NCBI GenBank assembly: GCA_029961685.1
Contig: JARWKL010000015.1
Coordinates: 24,583,220 to 24,647,219 of the forward strand
DNA length: 64,000 nucleotides
From: Aristolochia californica
Lineage: Eukaryota > Streptophyta > Magnoliopsida > Piperales > Aristolochiaceae
Direction of reading: 5' to 3'
Below the pieces are notes generated by a model that saw nothing but the letters and a program-made list of their open reading frames with translations, was not told the origin of the DNA and did not search any database. Position numbers and translations under genes: made by a program. Shown here one piece after another: positions 23,087 through 32,142 of the stretch (position 1 is the first letter of the stretch; each line of letters begins with the position of its first letter).

Positions 23087-24142
23087 ATGCTGCCAACAGT
23101 GCCACTGCTGAATCCAGTGATGCTAGCCATCCAAGCAAACAATGTTGTTGTGACAGTCCAGAAGACATTGTTACTAGACAGCCAAGGACACAGTGCTGCT
23201 GTCGCAGTGCAACACACATTGCTGCTAGACAACCAAGGACACAATGTTGTTGTGACAGTGCAACAAAAATTGTTGCTAGACAGCCAACAACCAGTGCTAA
23301 AAACAGTGGCCATGCAGAATGAAAACGGTGCACTTAATTTTGGAAATCTTGACAACTGTTTGGCAGTAATTGAGAACCATTCAGATTTCCATGATCGTGT
23401 TGTTGTTGACGTTGGTGCTGGTAGTGGTATTCTTTCATTATTTGGGAGGATACACTTGGCTCCCTTCAATGATGAATTTTTGTATATTGAAATTGCAAAC
23501 AAGACCCTCTTTTGGCAACAACATAATTACTATGGGGTTGATCTTACACCTTTACATGGACCTGCATTTCAAAGATATTTTTCTCAGCCTGTAATAGATG
23601 CTTTTGATCCAAAGATTGTCGAGGAGATGACAAAGATCTTCTCTGGTTTACAAGGAGGAATCCTTCAAGGTGGACGCCTGGGTGCTCCTTATGTTGCTAG
23701 ACAAAAGAAGGTTGTTGCCTGTGAGAAGCACTTTCTTGGTGATGGCGGCAACCAGAAAGGGATCAATAAGTACCTCACCATAATCAACTTCCATTCACTG
23801 CTGAGTATTCACATACCTGCTTACTATGAGGCTTACTATGATGTCTGGCAAGGAGTTGATAGAATCACGTACCCACCTCACACCAACTACTCGTCCTCTA
23901 TGGCTGTTGCAATTCAAGCTGGAATCGACATGGTAATGGTGGGGTATAACTTCATTGGATTCATTGATGACCTAACCAATCTTGTGAGCAGCAAAGTCAT
24001 TCCCATGAGCAGAATTGACAATGCAGTAACCAGGATCTTGCGTATCAAATTCATGACTGACAACAACTTGATCAATCAAATTGGAAACCACGAACACAAA
24101 GAGCTGGCTAGAGAAGCAATTAGAGTATCATTGTGCTTCTGA
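23087..24142 (+). CDS. chimeric ORF: 17-aa repeats + PRMT4-like + GH3 glucosidase-like
   Basis: One uninterrupted frame (first ATG 23087, about 351 aa) joins three unrelated parts. First, three 17-residue repeats at 23141-23293. Second, a PRMT4/CARM1-like segment with the SAM-binding motif VVVDVGAGSGILSLF, then directly GRIHLAPFNDEFLY, LFWQQHNYYGVDLTPL and YFSQPVIDAFDP; the protein between SAM motif I and GRIH is missing (join near 23444). Third, from about 23611, a plant GH3 beta-glucosidase segment: GLQGGILQGGR, VVACEKHFLGDGG, LLSIHIPAYYE, AIQAGIDMVM and IDNAVTRILRIKFM. GH3 homology continues past the stop with in-frame stops ([11 protein letters not shown] near 24290). The GH3 part lacks the block with the catalytic Asp (SDW motif), so no hydrolase activity is expected. 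It lies inside the LTR element. Whether it is expressed is unknown. Confidence 0.8.
   Translation: MLPTVPLLNPVMLAIQANNVVVTVQKTLLLDSQGHSAAVAVQHTLLLDNQGHNVVVTVQQKLLLDSQQPVLKTVAMQNENGALNFGNLDNCLAVIENHSDFHDRVVVDVGAGSGILSLFGRIHLAPFNDEFLYIEIANKTLFWQQHNYYGVDLTPLHGPAFQRYFSQPVIDAFDPKIVEEMTKIFSGLQGGILQGGRLGAPYVARQKKVVACEKHFLGDGGNQKGINKYLTIINFHSLLSIHIPAYYEAYYDVWQGVDRITYPPHTNYSSSMAVAIQAGIDMVMVGYNFIGFIDDLTNLVSSKVIPMSRIDNAVTRILRIKFMTDNNLINQIGNHEHKELAREAIRVSLCF
23141..23293 (+). repeat. three tandem 51-bp units in the chimeric ORF
   Basis: Units start at 23141, 23192 and 23243. Each encodes 17 residues of the pattern NVVVTVQxxLLLDSQGH. A related unit of about 60 bp is also shared between 22441-22502 and 23064-23122 (ACACTGCAGAACACARTG...CCAACAGTGCCACTGCTGAA). 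Confidence 0.9.
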
Positions 24143-24605
24143 AAATTGGAAAAGACTCTAGTCAACCATAGCTTCCCCTCCCCAAGAAGGCAAAGAGAAT
24201 TCTCATAGCATGAAGCCATGCCCATGACCTGGGTTCCCAATGCGATGGTTGGACCATCCCAAGGCAAGGTCTCGAAGGAAACAACCTCACCGAAGGAACA
24301 ACAATCTTGAAAGTTGTTCCTGCTAATATCAAAGCAGAAGTTGCCAGTTTGGAGCAGGTGATAGTTCAACTTGTTGTTTGGTTGTTTATCCGTATTGAGC
24401 TATGCTACAGCAAGTGATACTAGCAGTGTTGATAAAAATAAATAAATAAAATTTGTTTCTCAGGTGAAATTCTCCAATTTTTTCGTCTAGAGGGCTGACA
24501 CATATACCACGGATGCGACTTGGAAATAGGTGGAAACGTCAGCATGGGCAAGTAAACCCTACCTTCGAGCTTGAGGACAAGCTCTTTCTCCCAAGAGAGG
24601 TGTAA

Positions 24606-24960
24606 TGTTATGCATGCAATAATATTATTAAATTAATTATTTTTATTTAATTTACTTTATTTTATTTCAGTTAAAGAATTAATTGGTCATAGGGGCATTT
24701 TTGGAATATTTTATTTATAGGGGTATTTTTGTAATATTTTATTTTAAACCTTGTAAGGGTGAACCCTATTTAAGGGTAAGAGTAGTGAGAAAGAGAAGCA
24801 TTGATTTAGCATAAAGAAGGGTTTTGAGTTGTCCTCAATGAACTCAAGGGTGAGCGTTCTCCTCAAAGAACCTAAGGTTTTCAAGCTTCCCTTTGGCTTT
24901 ATTTTTGTCTTTCTCTCCTTCCTCCCTACAAATTCATATGCCAGATCCGGGACCATAACA
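24606..24960 (+). repeat. 3' LTR
   Basis: 355 bp, TGTTATGCATGCAA...GACCATAACA. It is colinear with the 5' LTR except for about 27 extra A/T-rich bases near its start and scattered substitutions. Confidence 0.9.
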
Positions 24961-25014
24961 AATGTCCAAACTCTTTCTACAATAATCCAATAGACATTCT
25001 GATGTAAACCCCTA

Positions 25015-25337
25015 GCTAAAAGCTATGATCAATAGCGGATTGCCCAAGGAGGCTTTTCTTTCTTTCTTTGTTTTGAGATTTACAGAGACCAAGATATGTT
25101 TGTTCTGTACTTGTCTAAGCATTTTTCCAAGGCAATCAAGAGTCGTCTATCAAAATATAAAACTAAATTAAATAGAACATATGGTTCACATACACATAAG
25201 ATTGAATATCCAGAAACATAGGTACACCAAATCTCTGCTTCTAAGATACCTAGACCCCCCCCATATACGGACCGTTACGAAAGCTTTTCAATGCAAAGGT
25301 GGAAAAGGGGTCTCATATTTTCATTCACGTGACAAAC
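25015..25337 (+). repeat. direct segmental repeat, copy 2
   Basis: Same orientation as 17755-18005 and about 7.26 kb downstream of it. It begins about 55 bp past the 3' LTR and is interrupted by about 70 bp not found in copy 1. Confidence 0.8.
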
Positions 25338-26993
25338 AGATAAGGAGGAAAAGAGGTCTCATATTTACAGTAAGAAAAAATAGACATAGAAAGAGTTGAT
25401 AGCATAGGGTCGTGGATTGTTTGGGGTTTAGGGTTCGATTGAGAAGGAGAGAAGTAATGGTTTTGCTGGAGCCTGCGATGGCCCTTTCATCTGTAAGTAT
25501 CGTTTCCTCCTCTTTGCTTTTGGAGGAGATATAAAAGACCTAGATTGACCACCCTTTTGGAGATAACAGTTGAGTAGACCGAGTTCACTTTTGGTTTTTT
25601 CTTTACTACTGTACCACAATTTACATTCTCATGTTGTATTTCCTTACTCAAAAATGAGTAACTCAAGTTTAAAATACATGCTTTAGAAAGCTATGGGAAT
25701 GTTCTTCCTTGCAATCCCTTCCTAGTTTTATTCTTTTTGTTAACTTGTGATTCTCTATTAGAGAACCTCCATCTTCCAGCAAAGGAGCTGAAGCTGTTTT
25801 TCTAGCCTGGAAAGCAGGCATTATGCATACGGATATCCCATATTACTACCTAATATTCTAGTCTTCCCATTACCCACTTTAGAAAAAAAAAAAGAGCAGT
25901 TCAGGAAGAATGAAACCGGCATATCCAAATTCCAAATTCCAAATTCTCTCTTCTGTTCCTGCTCCTTTGACTCAACCCGTTAGGATTAAATGCGCAGTTC
26001 AACGTGGCCAACTGACTTAAATTTCCTGCAGGAAATTTTAACATATTACCCAATTTTTTTTAACATAATAACACTAATAACCTAACTTTTTAACTTATTT
26101 ACGTAAATACCTAACTTTGACCGATAAAATGTACAGTCATAATTGACACATAAACTTATGCCATAGTGGCACTTGAAGAGTCTTATGCCAAGTCAATTGA
26201 TACGTCATAGGTGTGCCATATCATTCTCCCTACAGGATGACACATCACCTTGCACGTCCTTAAATGCCACATAAGCCATCCACTTCAGTTTACCTTTTTT
26301 TCTTCTTTTTTTATGATTGATTTAGGGTATTTTGTGATTAAGTTTTTTTTAAATATTAATTTCTGGTTTTAAAAATTCTTGCACATTTCATTTCATTACT
26401 TTACTTTAATATAATAAAAAATATAAAATTTGATTTTAATTATTTCAAAATATTTTTTAATATAATTAATACTTTATTTTAAGTAATATCTTAATGTAAT
26501 TATGTTACTTTAAGATATTATTTAATTTAATACAATATTTAGTAAAAAATAATTTAGTTTTAACATTCTTATTTTTAGGTACAAATATTCTACCTTTTTT
26601 TTATAATAACAAAACATAAATTTCGTATTAATTAATTAAAAATATTAAAAATTATTTTAGAGTGTAAAATTTTAATTTATTAGTACAAGTTTTATTACCT
26701 TATATATAATAATATTCTCGTTTTTAAATTTATTTTAATCCTAAAAATATTTTTCTAAAATATTTAAAAATTTTAGAAAATATTTAAAAATATTATTAAA
26801 TTAATTAATTAAGTATTTTTAATTTTATTTTTAAATATTTATTCGATGATGTATCAGGATGACGTGGTGTACTAATGACGTGTCACTTTACGTGGCATAT
26901 TTGTGCACAGAAGTTAAATTAGTGAATTTTCCCCAATTGTCTTGTCAACACCACAGGTTTACAATTACGTCTCGTAACGCATTCAATTTGCTC
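25338..26993. other. intergenic region, extremely AT-rich from 26.0 to 26.85 kb
   Basis: No supported gene. A short plus-strand frame at about 25458 (MVLLEPAMALSS followed by gtaagt) could be an orphan first exon, but no partner exon was found. The 26040-26850 stretch is almost pure A/T words. Confidence 0.5.
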
Positions 26994-27000
26994 TATAAAT
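26994..27000 (+). promoter_or_regulatory. TATA box of defensin 1
   Basis: TATAAAT, 59 bp upstream of the defensin ATG, in a suitable promoter position. Confidence 0.6.
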
Positions 27001-27058
27001 TGCGATACTCATTACCCATCTCTCTCGCTACAAACCAAGGGCTCTGGCTTTTGAAGTG

Positions 27059-27443
27059 ATGGAGATGGAGATGAAGAAGAAGCTTCTGGCCTGTTTCATC
27101 CTCTCCTTCATGCTCCTTCTTTCGTCAGGTAACACTGAATCTTCCCCTTTTCAATCGTCTAATTTGTTTCAGATGGAGTCTTTCATGGTTCTAACACAAA
27201 CCCATTAGATAGAACCCTCTCTTCGTCTACTTCTTCTTCTTCTTATTTGTTCGTTTTTGTCCGGTAATGGCATTTGCAGAGAAGTTGATTGTGGAAGCTG
27301 GGTTTTGCTGGCTGAAGCTCCCTGATTTCAAAGGGATATGTCTTCTGAAGACTCAGTGCGTAATGGCGTGTAATAAGGTTGGATACAGGGACGGGAAATG
27401 TCAGGGGATCCCCCACAAGTGCTTCTGCCAAGTTCCTTGTTAG
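27059..27443 (+). CDS. plant defensin (gamma-thionin family)
   Basis: Two exons, 27059-27128 and 27280-27443, split in the Glu codon at the end of the signal peptide, the standard place for plant defensin introns; 77 aa. The signal peptide has a Lys-rich start and the core LLACFILSFMLLLSS. The mature part has the eight-cysteine CS-alpha-beta pattern C-x10-C-x5-C-x3-C-x9-C-x6-C-x1-C-x3-C, with the gamma-core GYRDGKC. The product is expected to be secreted into the apoplast; family members are antimicrobial or act in development (family knowledge). A polyadenylation-like AATAAAA follows near 27475. It is convergent with a second defensin 0.6 kb away. Two extra in-frame ATGs lie within the first five codons. 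Confidence 0.92.
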
Positions 27444-28051
27444 TCTATTCGGTTCTGCATGCGACTGATTTCTGAAATAAAAGATTCATTTTTGTGATTT
27501 CTGGCGCTCTCGATTCTATTAATAAGAAAAAATTATTTTCTCGAATTACCCATAAAACCATGAAAAGTGATCATGTTACAGTTCCGACATATTGGTAATA
27601 AAGAAAAAGAAGAAAATCGGAGAGGAAGAAAAAAAAAAAAACTTAGCTTTTCGTCTTTTCTTTTTTCTCCCTTCATTTCCATTGTTTGTATCAATGGAGG
27701 AAGACGAAGGTGCATACCAACAGACTGCATACCAGAAACTCAAATCAATTTCTTGCCGGTTTCACCAGAAACGATTACTACAATTTTCACATTTCTTCAG
27801 TGATCTGTCTTCGTATTTTCTGGGATGCCAAATTCTGCTTCCAAAAATATTTTTGATCCGATTCTCGGAAATCCTGGAATTGTTTATACATAGAAACAGC
27901 AAAGACGATCTACAAGGAAAGGTTTATGACAATAAGATAAAACAGTAGACATAATTTTATTGCAAGACGAAAGTAAACTGCTGAAGCAACTTAGAACATA
28001 TCCACGGCGAGCAAGATCAACGCAGACAATTCAACCACTATGATCACTCCA
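27444..28051. other. spacer between the two convergent defensin genes
   Basis: Contains both 3' UTRs and a purine-rich A tract at about 27628-27643. No gene seen. Confidence 0.5.
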
Positions 28052-28331
28052 TCAACAAGGTTTCATACAGTAGCATCTCCTTGGGAAGTGATGAAAGCAT
28101 TTTCCATAACCGTAACCTTCATTTCTGCACACAGCAGCACAGTTAGTATTACTAAAGCACAGTCCCCTGAACGTTCTGCACCGAACTTGACACAGAGCTC
28201 CATCGACTCTTCTGACATCCTCTGCAAGTAAAACACAAAACCCAGAAACATAAATTCAGTTAGGATTAGTTCCCATAACCTGATGCGGAGAGCAGCACGA
28301 GGCAAAGGAGGAGATTTTTGTTCGACGCCAT
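28052..28331 (-). CDS. plant defensin with an extra cysteine
   Basis: Two exons, 28331-28280 and 28221-28052, again split in a Glu codon; 73 aa. Signal peptide MASNKNLLLCLVLLSAS. Mature pattern C-x10-C-x5-C-x3-C-x9-C-x7-C-x1-C-x3-C with NCAAVC, the gamma-core GYGYGKC and the terminal RRCYCMKPC, much closer to classic defensins than its neighbour. A ninth cysteine occurs in the first loop (CQVRCRTFRGLC), which would be unpaired unless the peptide dimerises or the residue is modified. This frame overlaps another open frame on the same strand, which lacks the cysteine pattern. Secretion is expected. Convergent orientation and the low identity to the other defensin suggest an old inverted pair or independent members of one cluster. 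Confidence 0.9.
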
Positions 28332-28382
28332 TGTTGTCGTTGGACTGCAAATTCGATGCAGAGAACCATGGTTGGGTTGAGA

Positions 28383-28389
28383 ATTTATA
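28383..28389 (-). promoter_or_regulatory. TATA box of defensin 2
   Basis: Minus-strand TATAAAT (in CATATAAATTC), 52 bp upstream of the start codon. Confidence 0.6.
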
Positions 28390-28769
28390 TGCAATTATGG
28401 GGCGAAAGATTGCGAAGGTGATGGAGATGATCTTTTGTTTGGATTGAGTTTCAGCTGCGAGTGAACGTGGAGAATAGATGGGTTGTTAGACTGACGAGTG
28501 GAGCTTGCATGGAGGGATGTTTGCTCACATGGTGGATCCACATTTTCTTTGATTGACACTTGCCATGTAGGGTAGGGCACCCCATGGAAGTGGCTTAAAT
28601 TAATTGAAAATAATTTAATGACATTCACTAGTTTCGAATTAAGGGTTTATATGTTATTCTACATTTCTGATGAACAATTTTTATTCGAATCTTGTTTGGG
28701 CCCACAAAGGGAATATGCAGGAGGGGTAGAAGAAAAATTAGGGATATGCTCCGAAGAAGAAGTCACCCA

Positions 28770-29645
28770 TCTATAGACTTACTATGTCCTTTTTGCAACA
28801 ATGAAGCCAAATCCGCCTTTTGTTTTATGCAAGTTGGGGTTGCAATTCAGTATATCTGCTGATCTGATCGGTTTTTGCAAGTTGATCATTGGCTGTCCCC
28901 TTCCTAGTTTCGGTAAATTGATAATCTCAGCTTGCGCTAGTTTCATTCCATGGGGGCTTTGGAATGAACGGAATAGAAGGAGGTTCGATGCTAAAAGTGA
29001 ATCTGAAGAAAGAGTAGCAGAAAGAGTGACATGGCAAATATCCACCTGGCTTTTGACTAAAAACCCTTTCTGCTCTTTCAAGGGCACTTCCATTCGAGAT
29101 AACTGGAGTAATTTAGCAAGGACGCACATTGGGACCAAGGTTCAAGTAATAAAGGAGTGGACTCCCCTAAAGGTTGGTTACTTAAAATTCAATTTTGATG
29201 GTTCTTCTTTTGGCAATCCGAGGATAGCTGGTTTTGTGAGTGTGATTTCGGATCCATTTGGAAATCAGTGTTTCTCTTATGTTGGTCCGTTAAGCATCTT
29301 TGACTCTATGTCGGCAAAGTTACATGGCCTTCTTAATGGGGTCCGTGTGTTTAGAGACAACTGCAGTGGTTCTATTCACATTGAAGGGGACTCTAAGATA
29401 ATGATTGGCTGGGGCTAGCATAATTCCCTTCCGCCATGGAGGTATTGGGACATATTTCAGGAGATTTTAGATATTGCAATATTATTTTTTTGTTTTAAGT
29501 CTCACATTTCTAGATCTGCAAATTCGGCAGCTGATGTACTTGCCAAGCAGGGAGTTTCATTACAATCTCTTGTTGTAAGGGATATACTCTCTCTTCCTTC
29601 GTAAATTTTCTCTTGTTAATATAAATATATTTTTTAAAAAAAATG
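28770..29645 (+). mobile_element. 3' end of a LINE retrotransposon (zf-RVT and RNase H remnants)
   Basis: Near 28783 a shifted frame reads CPFCNNEAK, the zf-RVT zinc knuckle. The main frame then gives ACASFIPWGLWNERNRRRF and an RNase H-like domain: FNFDGSSFGNPRIAGF, IEGDSKIMIGW and SANSAADVLAKQG, closing at TAA 29602-29604 and followed by a T/A-rich tail. There is one in-frame TAG at 29416 and at least one frameshift, and the reverse transcriptase is missing, so it is a dead 5'-truncated copy. The same family is present antisense at 55.7-56.7 kb. Confidence 0.85.
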
Positions 29646-31632
29646 TTAATGGGTGGCCATAGAGTCATGCAAGTCTATCTATTTTTTGATTCCTGACAAT
29701 CAATCAGACGTACATGTCCATTGCCCATTTTCCCCTACTTTTAAAAATCATTACCCTTCAAGACTCGTCTAAACTACAAAAATGCCATTACCCTCCTCTC
29801 GTGTGTATCCATAGACCCTAATGGGATTGATTCAAATGCTCTGTAGCTCCCATGAGTAGGGGTGGGGGGTCTTTATTTTATGAAAACCAAAGATTGAGCT
29901 AAGATCAAATGAAGGGGGGTTAGTCAACATGACTCATGACATGAAGATCAAGCGTATTACTTAGTTCATGTCCTGATGTCGTTAGGGAGCGCCAAAGATC
30001 ATGTCATGTACATGATTATCTATGACTCAGGAGTTCATGTCCCAAGAGTAAACGGCGGAAAGCGCTTTCTGCCCAATTTTGAGAATCATGTACATGATAC
30101 TCGCGGGACGCTCTTTCGGGCCCCTGTCTCTCGCACACCGTCGCTCTCATTTTCGCTCTCTGGTTCCTGCAGCTCTCTTTCATTCCGCAACCTTCTCTTG
30201 TCTCCACCATCCCTCTTCGAACTCTCTCTCTCTCCGGTCTCCCTCTCTACAACGTCCTTCTCTTATTCTCGGACTCGCTCTCCCTCTAACCTCTCGCTCG
30301 CTTCTCCCTCTCTCTTATCTCTCTGTCTCTTCTCCATTTCGGCATCTCACTCCCTTCTCCCTCATGCTATTATCTTTTCCCCCAAAAGACCTTCCAATTT
30401 TTTGCGATTTCCCCTGTTTCAGTTTCGGTTTTCTTCGATTTTGACATTTGGGCTTCGATTTCTTAATTTCTACTTCGATTCGGCATCGATTTCCCCCTTC
30501 GGCTTTGATTTCAGCTGTCAGCTTTGGTTTAACAACCATCCACCCTCTCCTCTCCCTCTTGACCTTCGTCGCAAAACAAGGGAGGTCGAGCATCTATTGC
30601 AGAGCTACTCGGCCTCCCTCTCTTCTCCCTCTCTGCGTACCGTCGGAGCGCCGCCTCTATCGGCGTTGCCCGCCGCCGTTGCCGTTGCCGTTGCCGTTGC
30701 CCACTGGCCCGTCACCACCGCCGTTGCCCGCTGGCTCGCTGCTTGAGGAAGACGAAGATGGTTTAATTTTTCCTAAGTTAGAAAAAATTAAACTATCGTC
30801 ATCAAAATCATTAATTTATAAAATTTATTTATAAAATAATTATTTTTATCTATTTAATATATTTATTTTATAATTACTATATTAAAATAGTGATTTAATA
30901 GTCATAATTAAAATATTTTTAAAATAAATATTTGATAAATTATTTTGGCATAATTATCGATTGCTATAGTTAATTAAACCAATGGTTTTAAATTTTGTGA
31001 TAATATATTATTAATTAATAATACATAAAATATATTATGTACAAATATATAGTGTGTTAAATTTATGATTAGATCAATTTTTTCTCTTAAATTATTCATT
31101 TTTAGGTTAAATTATATCATATGTTATTAATAAATTAATAACTCAACGTATTATTTTTATTTTTGTTATTTATAACGTTATTTATTTATTATTTGTAATT
31201 AATCATGTGCGTATTTCATTGGCTCATGTAATTACCATATTAATACACAATAAAATATCTAATTTAATTAATAAATATATTAATATATTTAATTATACAT
31301 TAAATAACTTATTCATGTAGTAATAATAGTTGTTTTACCTAATTTAAGGTTTAAGGATTATATTGTAATTAAGTGTACTATAAAGGTTTAAAGATTCTCT
31401 TGTTGTTTTTTATGTTTTTTTCATATTGTGGCACTAACACCGGAAACTGTTTTCCAGTGCACATGAAGTTGTCAACACTAACTCAAAGTGAGAAGATGAT
31501 ATAATCATGATCTTAATGTTGGACATGAACTTGATCGTTCATTTGTCCATCGGCGGACTAACACCCCCGAAATGAACCTCGAAGATAATGAAATAACAAT
31601 CGGAGTATAATAAACAAACGCAATCTCAACAC
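29646..31632. other. intergenic region with pyrimidine-rich and AT-rich blocks
   Basis: 30110-30420 is dominated by CTCTC words. At about 30676-30703 a GCCGTT hexamer is repeated. From 30780 to 31440 the sequence is strongly AT-rich. The long frame at 29976-30746 is judged non-coding. Confidence 0.45.
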
Positions 31633-31639
31633 TATAAAA
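31633..31639 (+). promoter_or_regulatory. TATA box of the small gene at 31690
   Basis: TATAAAA, 57 bp upstream of the first ATG. Confidence 0.5.
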
Positions 31640-31689
31640 GAATAATCAACGGGTATCCAATCCAACTGAGCTCCATCTTCTTCCCTGTA

Positions 31690-32142
31690 ATGAACACCTT
31701 CAGCAGCAGGAAGAAAGAAAAGAGACGAGCAGTTTATAGCATGACAGAGATGGGTCACGTACGGTGGCAAAAACACAGCTCTTATTCCATTTCCGGTGTT
31801 TCTGGAGCTGGGTTTGACGCCATCAGGCAGACGCCGCACCACCGGCGGCCATCGTCGAGCTGCTACTTGAGAAAGTTGATGAGGAAGCTGAAGAAGCATA
31901 GCAAGATGCTGTGCTCGGCCACCAGGCCTGCCGCGTTCCACAGTCACTACGATACGTTGAGCTATGCCCGGAATTTCGATCACAGTGACTGCTCCTTCGA
32001 TGATGGGTCCAATCGGTTTTACGCACTCGTCGAGATTTGTTCTCTCGTCGGCTACCTCGGATCCTCCGGTGCTTGCCGCTGTTCATTAATAGTTGGAAGA
32101 TCGCTCCTTTTTTCTCCTTTCAAGGATTTTCTGGTTATATGA
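31690..32142 (+). CDS. small uncharacterised plant protein with YDxLSYARNFD motif
   Basis: Single-exon frame of 150 codons, starting at the first ATG downstream of a TATA box; an in-frame ATG at 31741 is an alternative. The middle is basic (YLRKLMRKLKKHSKMLC) and is followed by HYDTLSYARNFD and an acidic/Ser patch. This resembles small plant unknown proteins with a basic stretch and a YDPxSYxxNFD-like motif. No transmembrane or signal peptide is obvious. The C-terminal 40 residues (after NRFYA) look less protein-like, so the true end may be earlier through splicing. A same-size frame on the other strand has no such motif. Function unknown. Confidence 0.55.
   Translation: MNTFSSRKKEKRRAVYSMTEMGHVRWQKHSSYSISGVSGAGFDAIRQTPHHRRPSSSCYLRKLMRKLKKHSKMLCSATRPAAFHSHYDTLSYARNFDHSDCSFDDGSNRFYALVEICSLVGYLGSSGACRCSLIVGRSLLFSPFKDFLVI

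Larger units (their letters stand above)
20199..24960 (+). mobile_element. non-autonomous LTR retrotransposon carrying captured host gene fragments
   Basis: Two similar LTRs bound a 4.08-kb interior. Both begin TGTTATGCA and end GACCATAACA, so the element has the inverted ends TGTTATG/CATAACA. Directly after the 5' LTR lies a PBS (TGGTATCAAAGC, 20533-20544) one base off the tRNA-Met type. Just before the 3' LTR is a purine-rich stretch (CCAAGAGAGG, near 24591-24600). The flanks AATCT and AATGT match at 4 of 5 bases, consistent with an aged target-site duplication. I see no protease, reverse transcriptase, RNase H or integrase inside. Instead the interior holds PPR-like, PRMT4-like and GH3-like pieces. 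The LTRs differ by several substitutions and by about 27 bp in length, so the insertion is not recent. Mobilisation would need proteins supplied by another element. Confidence 0.88.

Noticed and set aside
23141..23293. CRISPR-like spaced repeats
   Set aside because: The repeats are contiguous coding tandem units in a plant genome with no unique spacers.
23022..23502. Antisense frames opposite the chimeric ORF
   Set aside because: Shadow frames produced by the CAA/TTG-rich repeats; the sense strand has the PRMT4 and GH3 motifs.
28063..28350. 95-codon minus-strand frame overlapping defensin 2
   Set aside because: It reads through the intron in another frame and lacks the cysteine pattern that the spliced frame gives.
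29976..30746. 256-codon plus-strand frame and overlapping frames on both strands
   Set aside because: The stretch is CT-rich, so stops are rare by composition; the translation is Ser/Leu/Pro/Phe low complexity with no domain.
31558..31983. 141-codon minus-strand frame over the small gene at 31690
   Set aside because: The plus strand has a TATA box and a family-like motif; the minus translation has no recognisable feature.
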